Assembly (NCBI RefSeq): GCF_016612535.1 | Contig: NZ_JAENXS010000002.1 | Coordinates: 930,001-994,000, forward strand | Origin: Bradyrhizobium diazoefficiens | Lineage (GTDB): Bacteria > Pseudomonadota > Alphaproteobacteria > Rhizobiales > Xanthobacteraceae | Length of the DNA stretch: 64,000 nucleotides | Reading direction: 5' to 3' | Shown: piece after piece, positions 8,391-17,262 of the stretch | Layout of the letters: each line of letters opens with the position of its first letter | Numbering within the stretch: position 1 is the first letter of the stretch | Made by a program: the position numbers and the translations under genes | Notes under the pieces: generated by a model | Database searches by the model: none | Told to the model about the DNA's origin: nothing | The model's input: the letters and a program-made list of their open reading frames with translations, nothing else

Positions 8391-9521
8391 TCACCACCGG
8401 TATTCGAAGCCGATCGTGCCCTGGTGCGACGTCAGCTCGTTGCGGAACTTGCCGTCGTAGTTGACGTAGAGTCGCGCAGTGTTGGTCAGGCTGAGGGAGG
8501 CAGACGCGCCGGCGTCCATGCCGTAACGGCTCTCGCCGATGCCGGGAACGATGATGCTCTGAGTCCCGAGGCTGACCTGGACCGAGCCGAGGTCCTGATA
8601 GAAATTGTCGACGAACTTGCCGTAGGCGGAGAGGTCCAGGATCTTCTGGTCGAAGATGAAGTAGCGCCCGATCTCGGCGCCGATCAAGACGCGCGCGCGC
8701 GCAATCGCGCTCGAGCCGACGTTGAGCGGATCGAGACCGCCGGCCTCCCGGAACGCCGCGCCGGTGGCCCGCACATATTCGAGCGCGCCCTTGGGCACGA
8801 CGCGCATCTGGTCCTTGGTCCAGTAATAGCTGATCTCGGTCAGTGCGCCGTCGACAGCGGCGTGGTAGCCGGCGGTCGCGAGGCCAAAGCCGGTGTCGCG
8901 GCTGGAATGGACCTTGCCGAACCCGTGCACCACCGCGAAGGCCCAGGTCCACGGTCCCTTGTCGACGGAGCCGTTGAAGCCGATCTGGGTGAGGTCGAGC
9001 GTCGCCGACTGCAGCGCGAGCGGCACGTCGATGTCGGTATGGCTCTGATCGACGGAGAAGCCGAGATTGACGCCCGGCGCGACCCGCGCACCGAAACCGG
9101 CGACGCCGCCGAACGTCTTGCGCTTGTCGCCGACGAAATCGCCCTGCGCGTCGGTCCGGACCGAAATGCCGTAGCCCTCGTACCAGGTGCGATAGCGCGG
9201 ATCTTCAGTGCTCTCCGAAGCGCCACCGCCGCCGGCATTTGTCCGTGACACCCGGTTGATGCCCCCGGAGGCCTGGTTACCGAGCCGCTCCAGGAATCCC
9301 GAACCGAGATCGAGCGTGGTGTTGCCGGCCGACAGGTCGGAATTGATCGAGATCGGCTCCGGGGTCGGCGACGGCCTGGGCCTCGGGGCTTGCGCGAAGC
9401 TGGGCGTCGCCGACATTCCGAGGACCAGCGCAAAGGCCACGGCGATCGCAGCCGCGATCCGGCGAACCCGGTTCAGCCCAATGGTCTGCCCTGTCCCGGA
9501 AAGCTGCGAGGTGCAGCGCAT
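8391..9521 (-). CDS. Outer-membrane autotransporter-type beta-barrel protein
   Basis: A 376-residue exported protein. ATG 9521 gives a Sec signal peptide ending in TPSFAQA; longer upstream extension is basic and unlikely. A proline-rich spacer follows (PRPRPSPTPEP), then a short glycine-rich linker, then about 270 residues of alternating beta-strand pattern rich in Gly, Tyr and Phe. The C-terminus ends in FEYRW, the terminal aromatic signature recognised by the BAM machinery. This matches an autotransporter beta-domain, but there is almost no passenger region. It is convergent with the LysR gene, 18 bases apart. It may be a stand-alone porin-like barrel. Confidence 0.85.
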   Translation of the reverse strand: MRCTSQLSGTGQTIGLNRVRRIAAAIAVAFALVLGMSATPSFAQAPRPRPSPTPEPISINSDLSAGNTTLDLGSGFLERLGNQASGGINRVSRTNAGGGGASESTEDPRYRTWYEGYGISVRTDAQGDFVGDKRKTFGGVAGFGARVAPGVNLGFSVDQSHTDIDVPLALQSATLDLTQIGFNGSVDKGPWTWAFAVVHGFGKVHSSRDTGFGLATAGYHAAVDGALTEISYYWTKDQMRVVPKGALEYVRATGAAFREAGGLDPLNVGSSAIARARVLIGAEIGRYFIFDQKILDLSAYGKFVDNFYQDLGSVQVSLGTQSIIVPGIGESRYGMDAGASASLSLTNTARLYVNYDGKFRNELTSHQGTIGFEYRW

Positions 9522-9893
9522 GGCAACTAATCCCAAAGCAAAGTGGCGGCGCGCAAAAATGCAACACGAGCTGCGGCGCCTGCGGCGATTTGTGCCGAAC
9601 TGCCACGGGGGGTCAACCGGTTGGCACGCTATTCCGGAGGCTATTGCCCTCGATTGTGGTTCCGCTGCCACAGGTCGCAAATTGCTGCGAGACCGCTTCG
9701 GACTGGTCTTGAAATTCGCACGCGGCTTGCTACCGCGCGGTTTTCGTGTTGGAATATCCCACACAATCGGAATTGGCCGCTCGGCTGTGCGTTTCGCGAC
9801 AATGAGACTCGAACAGACTTCCGGAAGCCCGTTTGTGACGTGGCACGCGAAAAGCGGCCGCGTCTTTTTTGTATCTCACGGAGGAGACTAGCG
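9522..9893 (+). other. Intergenic region with cspA leader and terminator-like hairpin
   Basis: 372 bases without a protein gene between two divergently transcribed starts. It must hold the promoters of the beta-barrel gene (minus strand) and of the cold-shock gene (plus strand). Just before the cold-shock ribosome-binding site there is a hairpin with arms ACGCG (9845-9849) and CGCGT (9859-9863) followed by TCTTTTTTG, which resembles a weak intrinsic terminator inside the leader. Long structured leaders are typical of cspA-family mRNAs. I see nothing else certain. Confidence 0.45.
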
Positions 9894-10100
9894 ATGCCGC
9901 AAAAGGGCACCGTCAAATGGTTCAACCCGACCAAGGGCTATGGGTTCATCAAGCCGAACGGCAGCGACAAGGACGTATTCGTCCACATCTCGGCCGTCGA
10001 GCGTGCCGGACTCTCCACCCTCAATGAAAATCAGGTGGTTGAATACGACCTCGTGGAGAACCGCGGCAAAGCATCCGCGGAAAACCTCAAGGTCTCCTGA
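9894..10100 (+). CDS. Cold-shock domain protein (CspA family)
   Basis: A 68-residue single-stranded nucleic-acid-binding protein that acts as RNA chaperone. The cold-shock fold is complete: KGTVKWFN at the N-terminus, RNP1 as KGYGFI, RNP2 as VFVHI, and the closing strands VVEYDLVENRGKASAENL. Start ATG 9894 is preceded by a strong GGAGGAG-type site at 9881-9887. The gene is monocistronic, with a good intrinsic terminator 38 bases after the stop. Regulation through its leader is plausible. Bradyrhizobium-like genomes carry several paralogues, so no letter is assigned. Confidence 0.97.
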   Translation: MPQKGTVKWFNPTKGYGFIKPNGSDKDVFVHISAVERAGLSTLNENQVVEYDLVENRGKASAENLKVS

Positions 10101-10137
10101 TTTCTCTCAAGCTTACGCGCGAGAGAACATGACGTTG

Positions 10138-10168
10138 CCCCCGGCTCTGCCGGGGGATTTTGTTTTTG
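10138..10168 (+). terminator. Intrinsic terminator of the cold-shock gene
   Basis: A GC-rich hairpin with arms CCCCCGG-type and CCGGGGG at 10138-10156 (loop CTCTG region) is followed by ATTTTGTTTTT. It ends the cold-shock transcript and lies 36 bases before the convergent stop of purN. Confidence 0.88.
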
Positions 10169-10203
10169 GGACGACGTGATAGGTTGCGGCGCGTAACCGC
10201 GCC

Positions 10204-10857
10204 TCAGGTCGCCACCGGTGAGACCAGAAAATTCTCTGACGGTCCGCTTCCCGCCGTCTTGCAGACGTCGCCCTCGATCCGGACCTTATCCATCGCCAGC
10301 AGTCGAAGCGCTTCGGGATAGATGCGATGCTCGACTTCGAGGATGCGCTCCGACAGCGTGGCCGCCGTATCGTGATCGCTGACGGGCACCGCACCCTGCA
10401 TCACGATCGGGCCAGCGTCGGTCTCAGGGATGACGAAGTGAACTGTCGCGCCAGACAGTTTGACGCCGGCGCGCAAAGCTTGGCCATGCGGGTCGAGGCC
10501 TGGGAAGGACGGCAGCAGCGAGGGGTGGATGTTGAGCATCCGCCCGTACCAGGCTCTTGTGAACTCGGCCGTAAACAGGCGCATGAAGCCGCCGAGGCAA
10601 ATCAGCTCGATGCCATGCTGATCGAGGGCGGCTTGCAGCACCGCCTCGAAGCCGGCGCGATCCTTGCCGAACGGCTTGCTCTCGATCACCTGTGTTTTCA
10701 CGCCGCTCGCCTTGGCGCGTTCGAGGCCGGGCGCATCGGCCTTGTTCGAAATCACCAGCGATATCTCCGCCGGAAAATCCGCCGCGGCCGCGGCCTTGAT
10801 CAAGGCGGACATGTTGGAGCCGCGGCCGGAAATCAGGATGGCGACGCGGCGCTTCAT
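10204..10857 (-). CDS. purN: Phosphoribosylglycinamide formyltransferase (GART)
   Basis: Third step of de novo purine synthesis: transfers a formyl group from 10-formyl-tetrahydrofolate to glycinamide ribonucleotide. 217 residues from ATG 10857; GTG 10860 immediately before is an alternative. The phosphate-binding loop ISGRGSNM near residue 10, the folate-site segment CLGGFMRLF near 85, and NIHPSLLPSFPG with the catalytic His near 105 are all present, as is the HFVIPETDAGPIV segment with catalytic Asp. Its start overlaps the purM stop, so the two are translationally coupled. Confidence 0.97.
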   Translation of the reverse strand: MKRRVAILISGRGSNMSALIKAAAAADFPAEISLVISNKADAPGLERAKASGVKTQVIESKPFGKDRAGFEAVLQAALDQHGIELICLGGFMRLFTAEFTRAWYGRMLNIHPSLLPSFPGLDPHGQALRAGVKLSGATVHFVIPETDAGPIVMQGAVPVSDHDTAATLSERILEVEHRIYPEALRLLAMDKVRIEGDVCKTAGSGPSENFLVSPVAT

Positions 10858-11930
10858 CACAGCGCCAGATCGAGATGGCCGTTATAGACGACGCGGTGCT
10901 CGCTCTCGGCCGGGATCACGGTGCCGAGCTGCGCCACGGTCTCGCCCGCCTCGGTGAAGACCCGCACGACCTCGTCGGCCTTGTCCGGCTCGACGATCGC
11001 GATCATGCCGATGCCGCAGTTGAAAGTGCGCAGCATCTCGAGCTCGGCGATGCCGGCCTGGGCTGCCAGCCATTTGAACACCGGCAGCACCGGCAGGCGC
11101 GCGAGGTCAATGCCGACGCCGAGATGGTTCGGCAGCACGCGGGGAATGTTGTCGGTAAAACCGCCGCCGGTGATGTGGGCAAGTCCCTTCACCGCGCCGG
11201 TCTCGCGGATCGCACGCAGGCAGGATTTGACGTAGAGCCGCGTCGGCGTCAGCAGCGCGCCGCCCAGGGTCATGACGGGTGAAAATGGCGCCTGCGCCTC
11301 GAAGCCGAGGCCGGACTGCTCCACGATCTTGCGCACCAGCGAGAAGCCGTTGGAATGCACGCCCGACGAGGCGAGGCCAATCACGGCATCGCCCGCGGCG
11401 ATGTCCTTGCGCGGCAACAACGTACCGCGCTCGGCGGCGCCGACGGCAAAGCCGCCGAGATCGTAGTCGCCATCCTTGTAGAGGCCGGGCATTTCCGCGG
11501 TCTCGCCGCCGATCAGGGCGCAACCGGACTCGCGGCAGCCTTCGGCGACTCCAGCAACGATCTGCGCGGTCGCTTCCGGATCGAGCTTGCCGCAGGCAAA
11601 ATAGTCGAGGAAGAACAGCGGCTCGGCGCCCTGCACCACGAGGTCGTTGACGCTCATGGCGACGAGGTCGATGCCGATCCCGCCATGGAGGCCGGTCTCG
11701 ATCGCGATCTTGACCTTGGTGCCGACACCATCGGTGGCGGCGACCAGGATGGGGTCCTTGAAGCCGGCCGCCTTGAGGTCGAACAGGCCGCCGAAGCCGC
11801 CGATCTCGGCATCGGCGCCGGCCCGCGCGGTGGCGCGCACCAATGGCTTGATCAGATCGACCAGGCGGTTCCCCGCATCGATATCGACGCCTGAATCGGC
11901 GTAAGTGAGGCCGTTTTTGCGGTCGGTCAT
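10857..11930 (-). CDS. purM: Phosphoribosylformylglycinamidine cyclo-ligase (AIR synthetase)
   Basis: Fifth step of purine synthesis: ATP-dependent ring closure to aminoimidazole ribonucleotide. 357 residues from ATG 11930 ([17 protein letters not shown]), which matches the family N-terminus; an upstream in-frame extension to 11990 lacks conserved sequence. Conserved parts include [12 protein letters not shown], the ATDGVGTK phosphate-binding segment, [21 protein letters not shown] and [13 protein letters not shown]. Operon order is purM then purN, the classic pairing. The upstream gene pgsA is divergent, so the purMN promoter lies between 11931 and 12084. Confidence 0.97.
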   Translation of the reverse strand: MTDRKNGLTYADSGVDIDAGNRLVDLIKPLVRATARAGADAEIGGFGGLFDLKAAGFKDPILVAATDGVGTKVKIAIETGLHGGIGIDLVAMSVNDLVVQGAEPLFFLDYFACGKLDPEATAQIVAGVAEGCRESGCALIGGETAEMPGLYKDGDYDLGGFAVGAAERGTLLPRKDIAAGDAVIGLASSGVHSNGFSLVRKIVEQSGLGFEAQAPFSPVMTLGGALLTPTRLYVKSCLRAIRETGAVKGLAHITGGGFTDNIPRVLPNHLGVGIDLARLPVLPVFKWLAAQAGIAELEMLRTFNCGIGMIAIVEPDKADEVVRVFTEAGETVAQLGTVIPAESEHRVVYNGHLDLAL

Positions 11931-12084
11931 GCCCGATTTCCAGTGGGTTTGCGGCTGGTTACGTCGAATTCCGGGGACGCGCAATGGCAAGCGTGGCGGC
12001 CCACCCTATAGTATGTAGATATCAACCGGTTCAGCCTTCAGGCGGGCCGGATTCGAGGTCAGGCCGGGTGCCGGGAAGCGCCGC

Positions 12085-12627
12085 GTGAGTATTCCGAACA
12101 TCATTACCCTGGGCCGCATCATGCTGGTCCCGATCATCGTCTGGGCCATCGTGTCGAGCGAAATGGAGATGGCCTTCGCCGTCTTCCTGATCGCCGGCAT
12201 CAGCGACGCCGTCGACGGCTTCCTGGCCAAGCGCTTCAACATGACGAGTGAGCTCGGCGCCCTGCTCGATCCTCTGGCCGACAAGGCGTTGCTGGTGTCG
12301 ATCTACCTCGCGCTCGGCATCTGGGGCGACATTCCGCGCTGGATCGTGATCCTGGTGGTGTCGCGCGACATCATGATCGTCACCGCCGTGATCGTGTCCT
12401 GGCTGTTCGACAAGCCGGTCGAGATGAAGCCGTCCATGGTTTCCAAGCTCAACACCACGGCGCAGGTGGCCTATGCGGCGCTGGTGCTGGCCTCGCTCGC
12501 CTTCGGCTTCAGGCTGACGCCCTATGATATCATCCTGATGGGCCTCGTTACGGTGTTCACGCTGTCCTCCGTGTCGCTCTATCTCGTCGGGTGGCTGCGG
12601 CACATGAGCACGATCGAGGTCAAATGA
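12085..12627 (+). CDS. pgsA: CDP-diacylglycerol-glycerol-3-phosphate 3-phosphatidyltransferase
   Basis: Commits CDP-diacylglycerol to phosphatidylglycerol at the inner membrane. 180 residues with GTG start at 12085 (GGGAAG about 7 bases upstream). The N-terminus SIPNIITLGRIMLVP is the family signature, and the CDP-alcohol phosphotransferase motif is present as DGFLAKR, then G, then DPLADK with the spaced acidic residues. About five to six membrane segments follow. The stop codon overlaps an ATG (12624) that opens a short out-of-frame reading frame, while the real downstream gene begins at 12719. Confidence 0.95.
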   Translation: MSIPNIITLGRIMLVPIIVWAIVSSEMEMAFAVFLIAGISDAVDGFLAKRFNMTSELGALLDPLADKALLVSIYLALGIWGDIPRWIVILVVSRDIMIVTAVIVSWLFDKPVEMKPSMVSKLNTTAQVAYAALVLASLAFGFRLTPYDIILMGLVTVFTLSSVSLYLVGWLRHMSTIEVK

Positions 12628-12718
12628 GCTCGGACGGCCCTGCAAAAGGCCAACTCCAGCTCGATGAAGTCTATTCTCTTCAAATGAAGCCGGCACGCCG
12701 GCACGGAGCAAAGCAAGC

Positions 12719-13396
12719 GTGGCAGGCCGCGTTCATCCCCGACAATTGGCGTTTTCGCTTCCGCATGCGGAGAGCCTCAGCCGGGACAATTTTCTCGAGG
12801 GCCCCGCCAACGCGGCCGGCCTTGCCCTGATCGACGGCTGGCCGGAATGGCCGAACCGGGTCATGTGGCTCGCCGGCCCCGAAGGCAGCGGCAAGAGCCA
12901 TCTGGCCGCGATCTGGGCCGAAGAGGCCGGCGCCCGCTCGACCACGGCCAATGCGCTGACCGCCGCCGCCGTCCCTGGTGCGCTCGCGACCGGCGCGCTG
13001 GTGGTCGAAGATCTCAAGGCCAGGGATTTTGACGAGCGCGCCCTGTTCCACCTGATGAACCTCGCCCGTGAGGACGGCGCCTATATGCTTTTCACCGGAC
13101 GCGAGGCGCCAGCGGCGATCGAGGTCGAGCTCCGCGACCTGCGCTCCCGCTTTCGGACGATTCCGGTGATCTCGCTGTTGCCGCCTGACGACCAGCTGTT
13201 CCGCGGCCTGATCGTCAAGTTCTGCGCCGACCGCCAGCTCAACGTGGACGAAAGCGTTGTGAGCTATCTCGCGACCCGGCTGGAGCGGTCGTCGGCCGCT
13301 GCTCGGAGGGCTGTGGAACTGCTCGATGGGGAGGCCCTGCGGCTCGGCCGCCCCGTCACGCGGGCGCTCGCCGCAGAGCTGCTTCGGGACCCCTGA
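12719..13396 (+). CDS. hdaA: DnaA-related replication regulator (HdaA-like AAA+ protein)
   Basis: A 225-residue protein related to the central AAA+ domain of DnaA. In alphaproteobacteria HdaA, together with the beta clamp, promotes ATP hydrolysis by DnaA and prevents over-initiation. Features: the N-terminal PRQLAFSLPHAES resembles the clamp-binding region, the Walker A loop is GPEGSGKSHLA near residue 55, a Walker B-like strand is ALVVEDL near 98, and the C-terminal lid follows. The start is GTG 12719, the first start codon after an in-frame stop at 12665-12667, with GGAG about 11 bases upstream. It follows pgsA and precedes ppk on the same strand. Confidence 0.88.
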   Translation: MAGRVHPRQLAFSLPHAESLSRDNFLEGPANAAGLALIDGWPEWPNRVMWLAGPEGSGKSHLAAIWAEEAGARSTTANALTAAAVPGALATGALVVEDLKARDFDERALFHLMNLAREDGAYMLFTGREAPAAIEVELRDLRSRFRTIPVISLLPPDDQLFRGLIVKFCADRQLNVDESVVSYLATRLERSSAAARRAVELLDGEALRLGRPVTRALAAELLRDP

Positions 13397-13537
13397 CCAG
13401 GCCCCCGCGTGCCCTTTTGGTCCGCTTGGGCCGCTTGACGGGGCGGGCCGGCGGAACATCAATGTCATCGAAACGTCATCGCGCTAACACATGCTCCGGC
13501 CGGTTTTGCGCGTAAGTCGCAAATTGGGGCGAACTGG

Positions 13538-15745
13538 ATGGACCGACTTCTCATGGACTCCGCGCAAACTATTGAAACAAAAGAGAAAGCCACGGAGACT
13601 GAGGGCCTGCCGGCGATCGCCTCGAGCCCCGAGCGCTTCATCAACCGCGAGCTGTCCTGGCTGCATTTCAACCGGCGCGTCCTGGAGGAATCGGTCAATC
13701 CCAGCCACCCCGTGCTGGAGCGGGTGCGATTTCTGTCGATATCGGCGAATAACCTCGACGAGTTCTTCATGGTCCGCGTCGCCGGCATCAAGGCCCAGAT
13801 CCGCGAGGGCATTGCCGAGCGCGCGCCCGACGGCCTGACGCCGACCGAGCAACTTGCGTTGATCAACCGCACCGTCTCGCAGCTTGCCTCCGACCAGCAG
13901 GCGATCTGGGCCGGCCTGCGCGGCACACTCGCCGACGTCGGCATCGTGCTGGTCGATGGCAAGGAGGTCACCAAGGCCGAGCGGACCTGGCTCGAGGACT
14001 ATTTCCTCAACAACGTGTTCCCGCTGCTGACGCCGCTGGCGATCGACCCGGCCCACCCCTTCCCCTTCATCCCGAGCCTCGGCTTCACCATCGCGCTCCA
14101 GCTCACGCGCTCCGTCGACGGCAAGCCGATGAACGCGCTGATCCGCATGCCCGGCAAGATCGACCGCTTCATCCGCCTGCCGACCGACGGCAAGGTGGTG
14201 CGCCTGATCTCGCTGGAGCAGGCGACCGGCCTGTTCATCAACCGCCTGTTCCCCGGCTACAGTCTCCACGGTCAAGGCGCCTTCCGCATCATCCGCGACT
14301 CCGAACTCGAGATCGAGGAGGAGGCCGAAGACCTCGTCCGCCTGTTCGAAACCGCGCTGAAGCGGCGCCGCCGCGGGTCGGTGATCCGGCTCGAGATCGA
14401 CGCCAAGATGCCAGAGGAGCTGCGCGGCTTCGTGCAGCATGCGCTGTCGGCGGCCGACGACGAGGTGTTCCTGGTCGACGGTGTGCTCGCCATGAACGAG
14501 CTCTCGCAACTCACCCGGCTCGACCGGCCCGACCTCGAATTCACCCCCTACGTGCCGCGCCATCCCGAGCGCGTGCGCGAGCATGGCGGCGACATCTTTG
14601 CCGCGATCCGGCAGAAGGACCTGGTCGTCCATCACCCCTACGAATCCTTCGACGTGGTGGTGCAGTTCCTGCAGCAGGCCGCGCGCGATCCCGATGTCGT
14701 CGCGATCAAACAGACGCTCTATCGCACCTCCAACAACTCGCCGATCGTGCGCACGCTGGCGGAAGCGGCTGAGGCCGGCAAATCCGTCACCGCGCTGATC
14801 GAATTGAAGGCGCGCTTCGACGAGGAGGCCAACATCCGCTGGGCGCGCGACCTCGAACGCGCCGGCGTGCAGGTCGTCTACGGCTTCCTCGAATTGAAGA
14901 CCCACGCAAAGCTCTCGATGGTGGTCCGCCGCGAGGGCGGCAGCCTCACCACTTACGTCCACACCGGCACCGGCAATTATCACCCGGTCACCGCGCGTAT
15001 CTACACGGACCTCTCCTACTTCACCTCGGAACCCACCATCGGCCGCGACGCCGCGCGCGTGTTCAACTTCATCACGGGCTACGCAGCGCCAAGCGATTTG
15101 GAAAAGATGGCGGTGTCACCGCTGACCTTGCGCAAGCGCATCATCGAGCACATCCAGGGCGAGACCGAGCACGCGCGTCATGGCAAGCCGGGCGCGGTCT
15201 GGATGAAGATGAATGCGCTGGTCGACCCCGACATCATCGACGCGCTCTACGAGGCCTCACAGGCGGGCGTCCAGGTCGAGCTCGTGGTGCGCGGTATCTG
15301 CTGCCTGCGTCCCGGTATCCCCGGCCTGTCGGAGAACATTCGCGTCAAGTCGATCATCGGACGCTTCCTGGAACACGGCCGAATCTACTGCTTCGGCATG
15401 GGCCAGGGCCTGCCGAGTACGAAAGCTGCTGTGTATATCTCGTCGGCCGACATGATGCCGCGCAACCTCGACCGTCGCGTCGAGGTGCTCTGTCCGTTGC
15501 AAAATCCGACGGTGCATCAGCAGGTTCTCGAACAGATCATGGTCGCGAACCTGAAGGACAATGAGCAGAGCTGGCAATTGTTGCCGGACGGGTCCTCAAC
15601 GCGTATGAAGACCGCGAAAGGTGAGGAGCCTTTCAACCTGCACAACTACTTCATGACAAATCCGAGTCTGTCTGGCCGTGGAAAGTCGCTCAAGGAATCC
15701 TCGCCGCGCCGTCTCACGCGCCGAAACGAACGCCATCAGTCCTGA
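13538..15745 (+). CDS. ppk1: Polyphosphate kinase 1
   Basis: Reversibly polymerises the gamma-phosphate of ATP into inorganic polyphosphate. 735 residues, the normal size for PPK1. Visible parts: the N-terminal helical domain ([18 protein letters not shown]), [10 protein letters not shown], and the phosphohistidine loop [14 protein letters not shown] with His475 corresponding to the autophosphorylated His of E. coli PPK. The C-terminal lobe has [17 protein letters not shown] 13538 is used; ATG 13553 is also in frame. A sequence GGAAC-N16-CGTC at 13453-13477 is one base from the EcfG stress consensus and could link polyphosphate to the general stress response. ppx follows 12 bases later. Confidence 0.97.
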   Translation: MDRLLMDSAQTIETKEKATETEGLPAIASSPERFINRELSWLHFNRRVLEESVNPSHPVLERVRFLSISANNLDEFFMVRVAGIKAQIREGIAERAPDGLTPTEQLALINRTVSQLASDQQAIWAGLRGTLADVGIVLVDGKEVTKAERTWLEDYFLNNVFPLLTPLAIDPAHPFPFIPSLGFTIALQLTRSVDGKPMNALIRMPGKIDRFIRLPTDGKVVRLISLEQATGLFINRLFPGYSLHGQGAFRIIRDSELEIEEEAEDLVRLFETALKRRRRGSVIRLEIDAKMPEELRGFVQHALSAADDEVFLVDGVLAMNELSQLTRLDRPDLEFTPYVPRHPERVREHGGDIFAAIRQKDLVVHHPYESFDVVVQFLQQAARDPDVVAIKQTLYRTSNNSPIVRTLAEAAEAGKSVTALIELKARFDEEANIRWARDLERAGVQVVYGFLELKTHAKLSMVVRREGGSLTTYVHTGTGNYHPVTARIYTDLSYFTSEPTIGRDAARVFNFITGYAAPSDLEKMAVSPLTLRKRIIEHIQGETEHARHGKPGAVWMKMNALVDPDIIDALYEASQAGVQVELVVRGICCLRPGIPGLSENIRVKSIIGRFLEHGRIYCFGMGQGLPSTKAAVYISSADMMPRNLDRRVEVLCPLQNPTVHQQVLEQIMVANLKDNEQSWQLLPDGSSTRMKTAKGEEPFNLHNYFMTNPSLSGRGKSLKESSPRRLTRRNERHQS

Positions 15746-15757
15746 CCGGAGACTGCC

Positions 15758-17260
15758 GTGAAACGGCCGCGCAAGCGTGGCGCTAGCGTCGCGGTCATTG
15801 ACATCGGCTCCAACTCGGTTCGTCTCGTCGTCTACGAGGGACTGACACGGAGCCTGATTCCGATCTTCAACGAGAAGACGCTGTGCGGCCTCGGGCGTGA
15901 GGTGCAGAGCACGGGCCTGCTCGCACCCGACGCCGTCGACAAGGCGCTGACCTCGCTCAAGCGCTTTCGCGCGCTGTGCCGCGTGATGCAAGTCGGCCGC
16001 GTGTTCGCGATCGCAACGGCTGCGTGCCGCGACGCCTCCAACGGTCCCGACTTCATCGCGAAAGCCGAGCGCATCTGCGCCGTGAAGATCGAGATCCTGT
16101 CGGGACCGCGCGAGGCGAAGCTGTCGGCACTCGGCGTCATCTCCGGCATCCATCATCCCGACGGCATCGTCGGCGATCTCGGCGGCGGCTCGCTGGAGCT
16201 GATCGACGTGCGCCGGAACAGCGTCCGCAGCGGCGTGACGCTGCCGCTCGGCGGGCTCGCGCTCCAGGACCTCGCCCACAAATCTCTCAAGCGCGCCGAC
16301 CGCATCGTGCGCGAGGCGATCGACGAGGTGCCGCAGCTCGCTGCCGGGCGCGGCCGCACCTTCTACGCCGTCGGCGGCACTTGGCGCGCGCTCGCGCGGA
16401 TCCACATCATCCAGAGCGGCTATCCGCTCCAGGTGATGCACGGCTATTCCATTGCCGCCGCCGAAGCGCTCGATTTTGCCCGCCGCCTGCGGCGCCTCGC
16501 CGCCGTCGACATGCTGGCCGACATCGAGGTCGTCGCGGATGCGCGGCGCCCTCTCCTCACCTACGCAGCGCTGGTGCTCGAGCACGTCATTCGCGTGGCG
16601 AAGCCGAAGACCATCGTGTTCTCGACCTTCGGCGTGCGCGAGGGCCTGCTGCACGAGAAGCTGCCGGAGGCCGAGCGCAGCAAGGACGGCTTGATCTGCG
16701 CGGCCGAAGAGCTGAACCAGCTGCTGTCGCGCTCTGCACGGCATGCCCGCGAGCTGATCGCCTGGACCGATCGGCTGGCGCGCGTCGTGAAGCTGCGCGA
16801 GACCGCGGAGGACCGCCGCCTGCGCCACACCGCCTGCCTGCTCTCCGACATCGGCTGGCGCGTGCACCCCGACCATCGCGGCGAGCAGACGCTGAGCCTC
16901 GTGGTCAACGCCAATTTCGGCGCGATCGATCACCGCGAGCGCGCCTTCGTCGGATTGTCGGTGTTCTATCGTTATGCCGGCTTGAGCGAAGAGAACCAGC
17001 CGCCGCTGACCATGCAGGAATTGCTGACGCCGGCGCAGCTCGAACGCGCCCGCCTGCTCGGCGCGGCGTTCCGCGTCGCCCATCTGATCTCGGCGGCGCG
17101 GCCGGGCGTGCTGCCCGCCACGCATTTCCGCAGCCAGGCGCGCAATCTGATGCTGGTGTTCGAGCACAGGCTCGGCGATCTCGTCGCCGACCGCGTCGGC
17201 AGCCGCTTCAAGCAGCTCGCCCGCCTGATCGGCCGATCAGGCTCGATCGTCCGGCGCTAA
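15758..17260 (+). CDS. ppx: Exopolyphosphatase (Ppx/GppA family)
   Basis: Processively removes phosphate from polyphosphate ends and may also act on pppGpp. 500 residues, GTG start at 15758. The ASKHA-type phosphate loops are seen: VIDIGSNSVRLVVYE near residue 14 and GDLGGGSLELIDV near 140. The C-terminal HD-like half includes RHTACLLSDIGWRVHPDHRGEQ-type residues near 350-370. It forms an operon with ppk, giving opposed synthesis and breakdown of polyphosphate from one transcript. Its stop is two bases from the convergent phosphoesterase stop. Confidence 0.95.
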   Translation: MKRPRKRGASVAVIDIGSNSVRLVVYEGLTRSLIPIFNEKTLCGLGREVQSTGLLAPDAVDKALTSLKRFRALCRVMQVGRVFAIATAACRDASNGPDFIAKAERICAVKIEILSGPREAKLSALGVISGIHHPDGIVGDLGGGSLELIDVRRNSVRSGVTLPLGGLALQDLAHKSLKRADRIVREAIDEVPQLAAGRGRTFYAVGGTWRALARIHIIQSGYPLQVMHGYSIAAAEALDFARRLRRLAAVDMLADIEVVADARRPLLTYAALVLEHVIRVAKPKTIVFSTFGVREGLLHEKLPEAERSKDGLICAAEELNQLLSRSARHARELIAWTDRLARVVKLRETAEDRRLRHTACLLSDIGWRVHPDHRGEQTLSLVVNANFGAIDHRERAFVGLSVFYRYAGLSEENQPPLTMQELLTPAQLERARLLGAAFRVAHLISAARPGVLPATHFRSQARNLMLVFEHRLGDLVADRVGSRFKQLARLIGRSGSIVRR

Positions 17261-17262
17261 AT

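Noticed and set aside
12085..12627. Unusual PgsA active site (A-K in place of A-R in the CDP-alcohol motif)
   Set aside because: An adjacent R (AKR) is present and AK variants appear common in alphaproteobacterial PgsA, so it is not treated as an anomaly.
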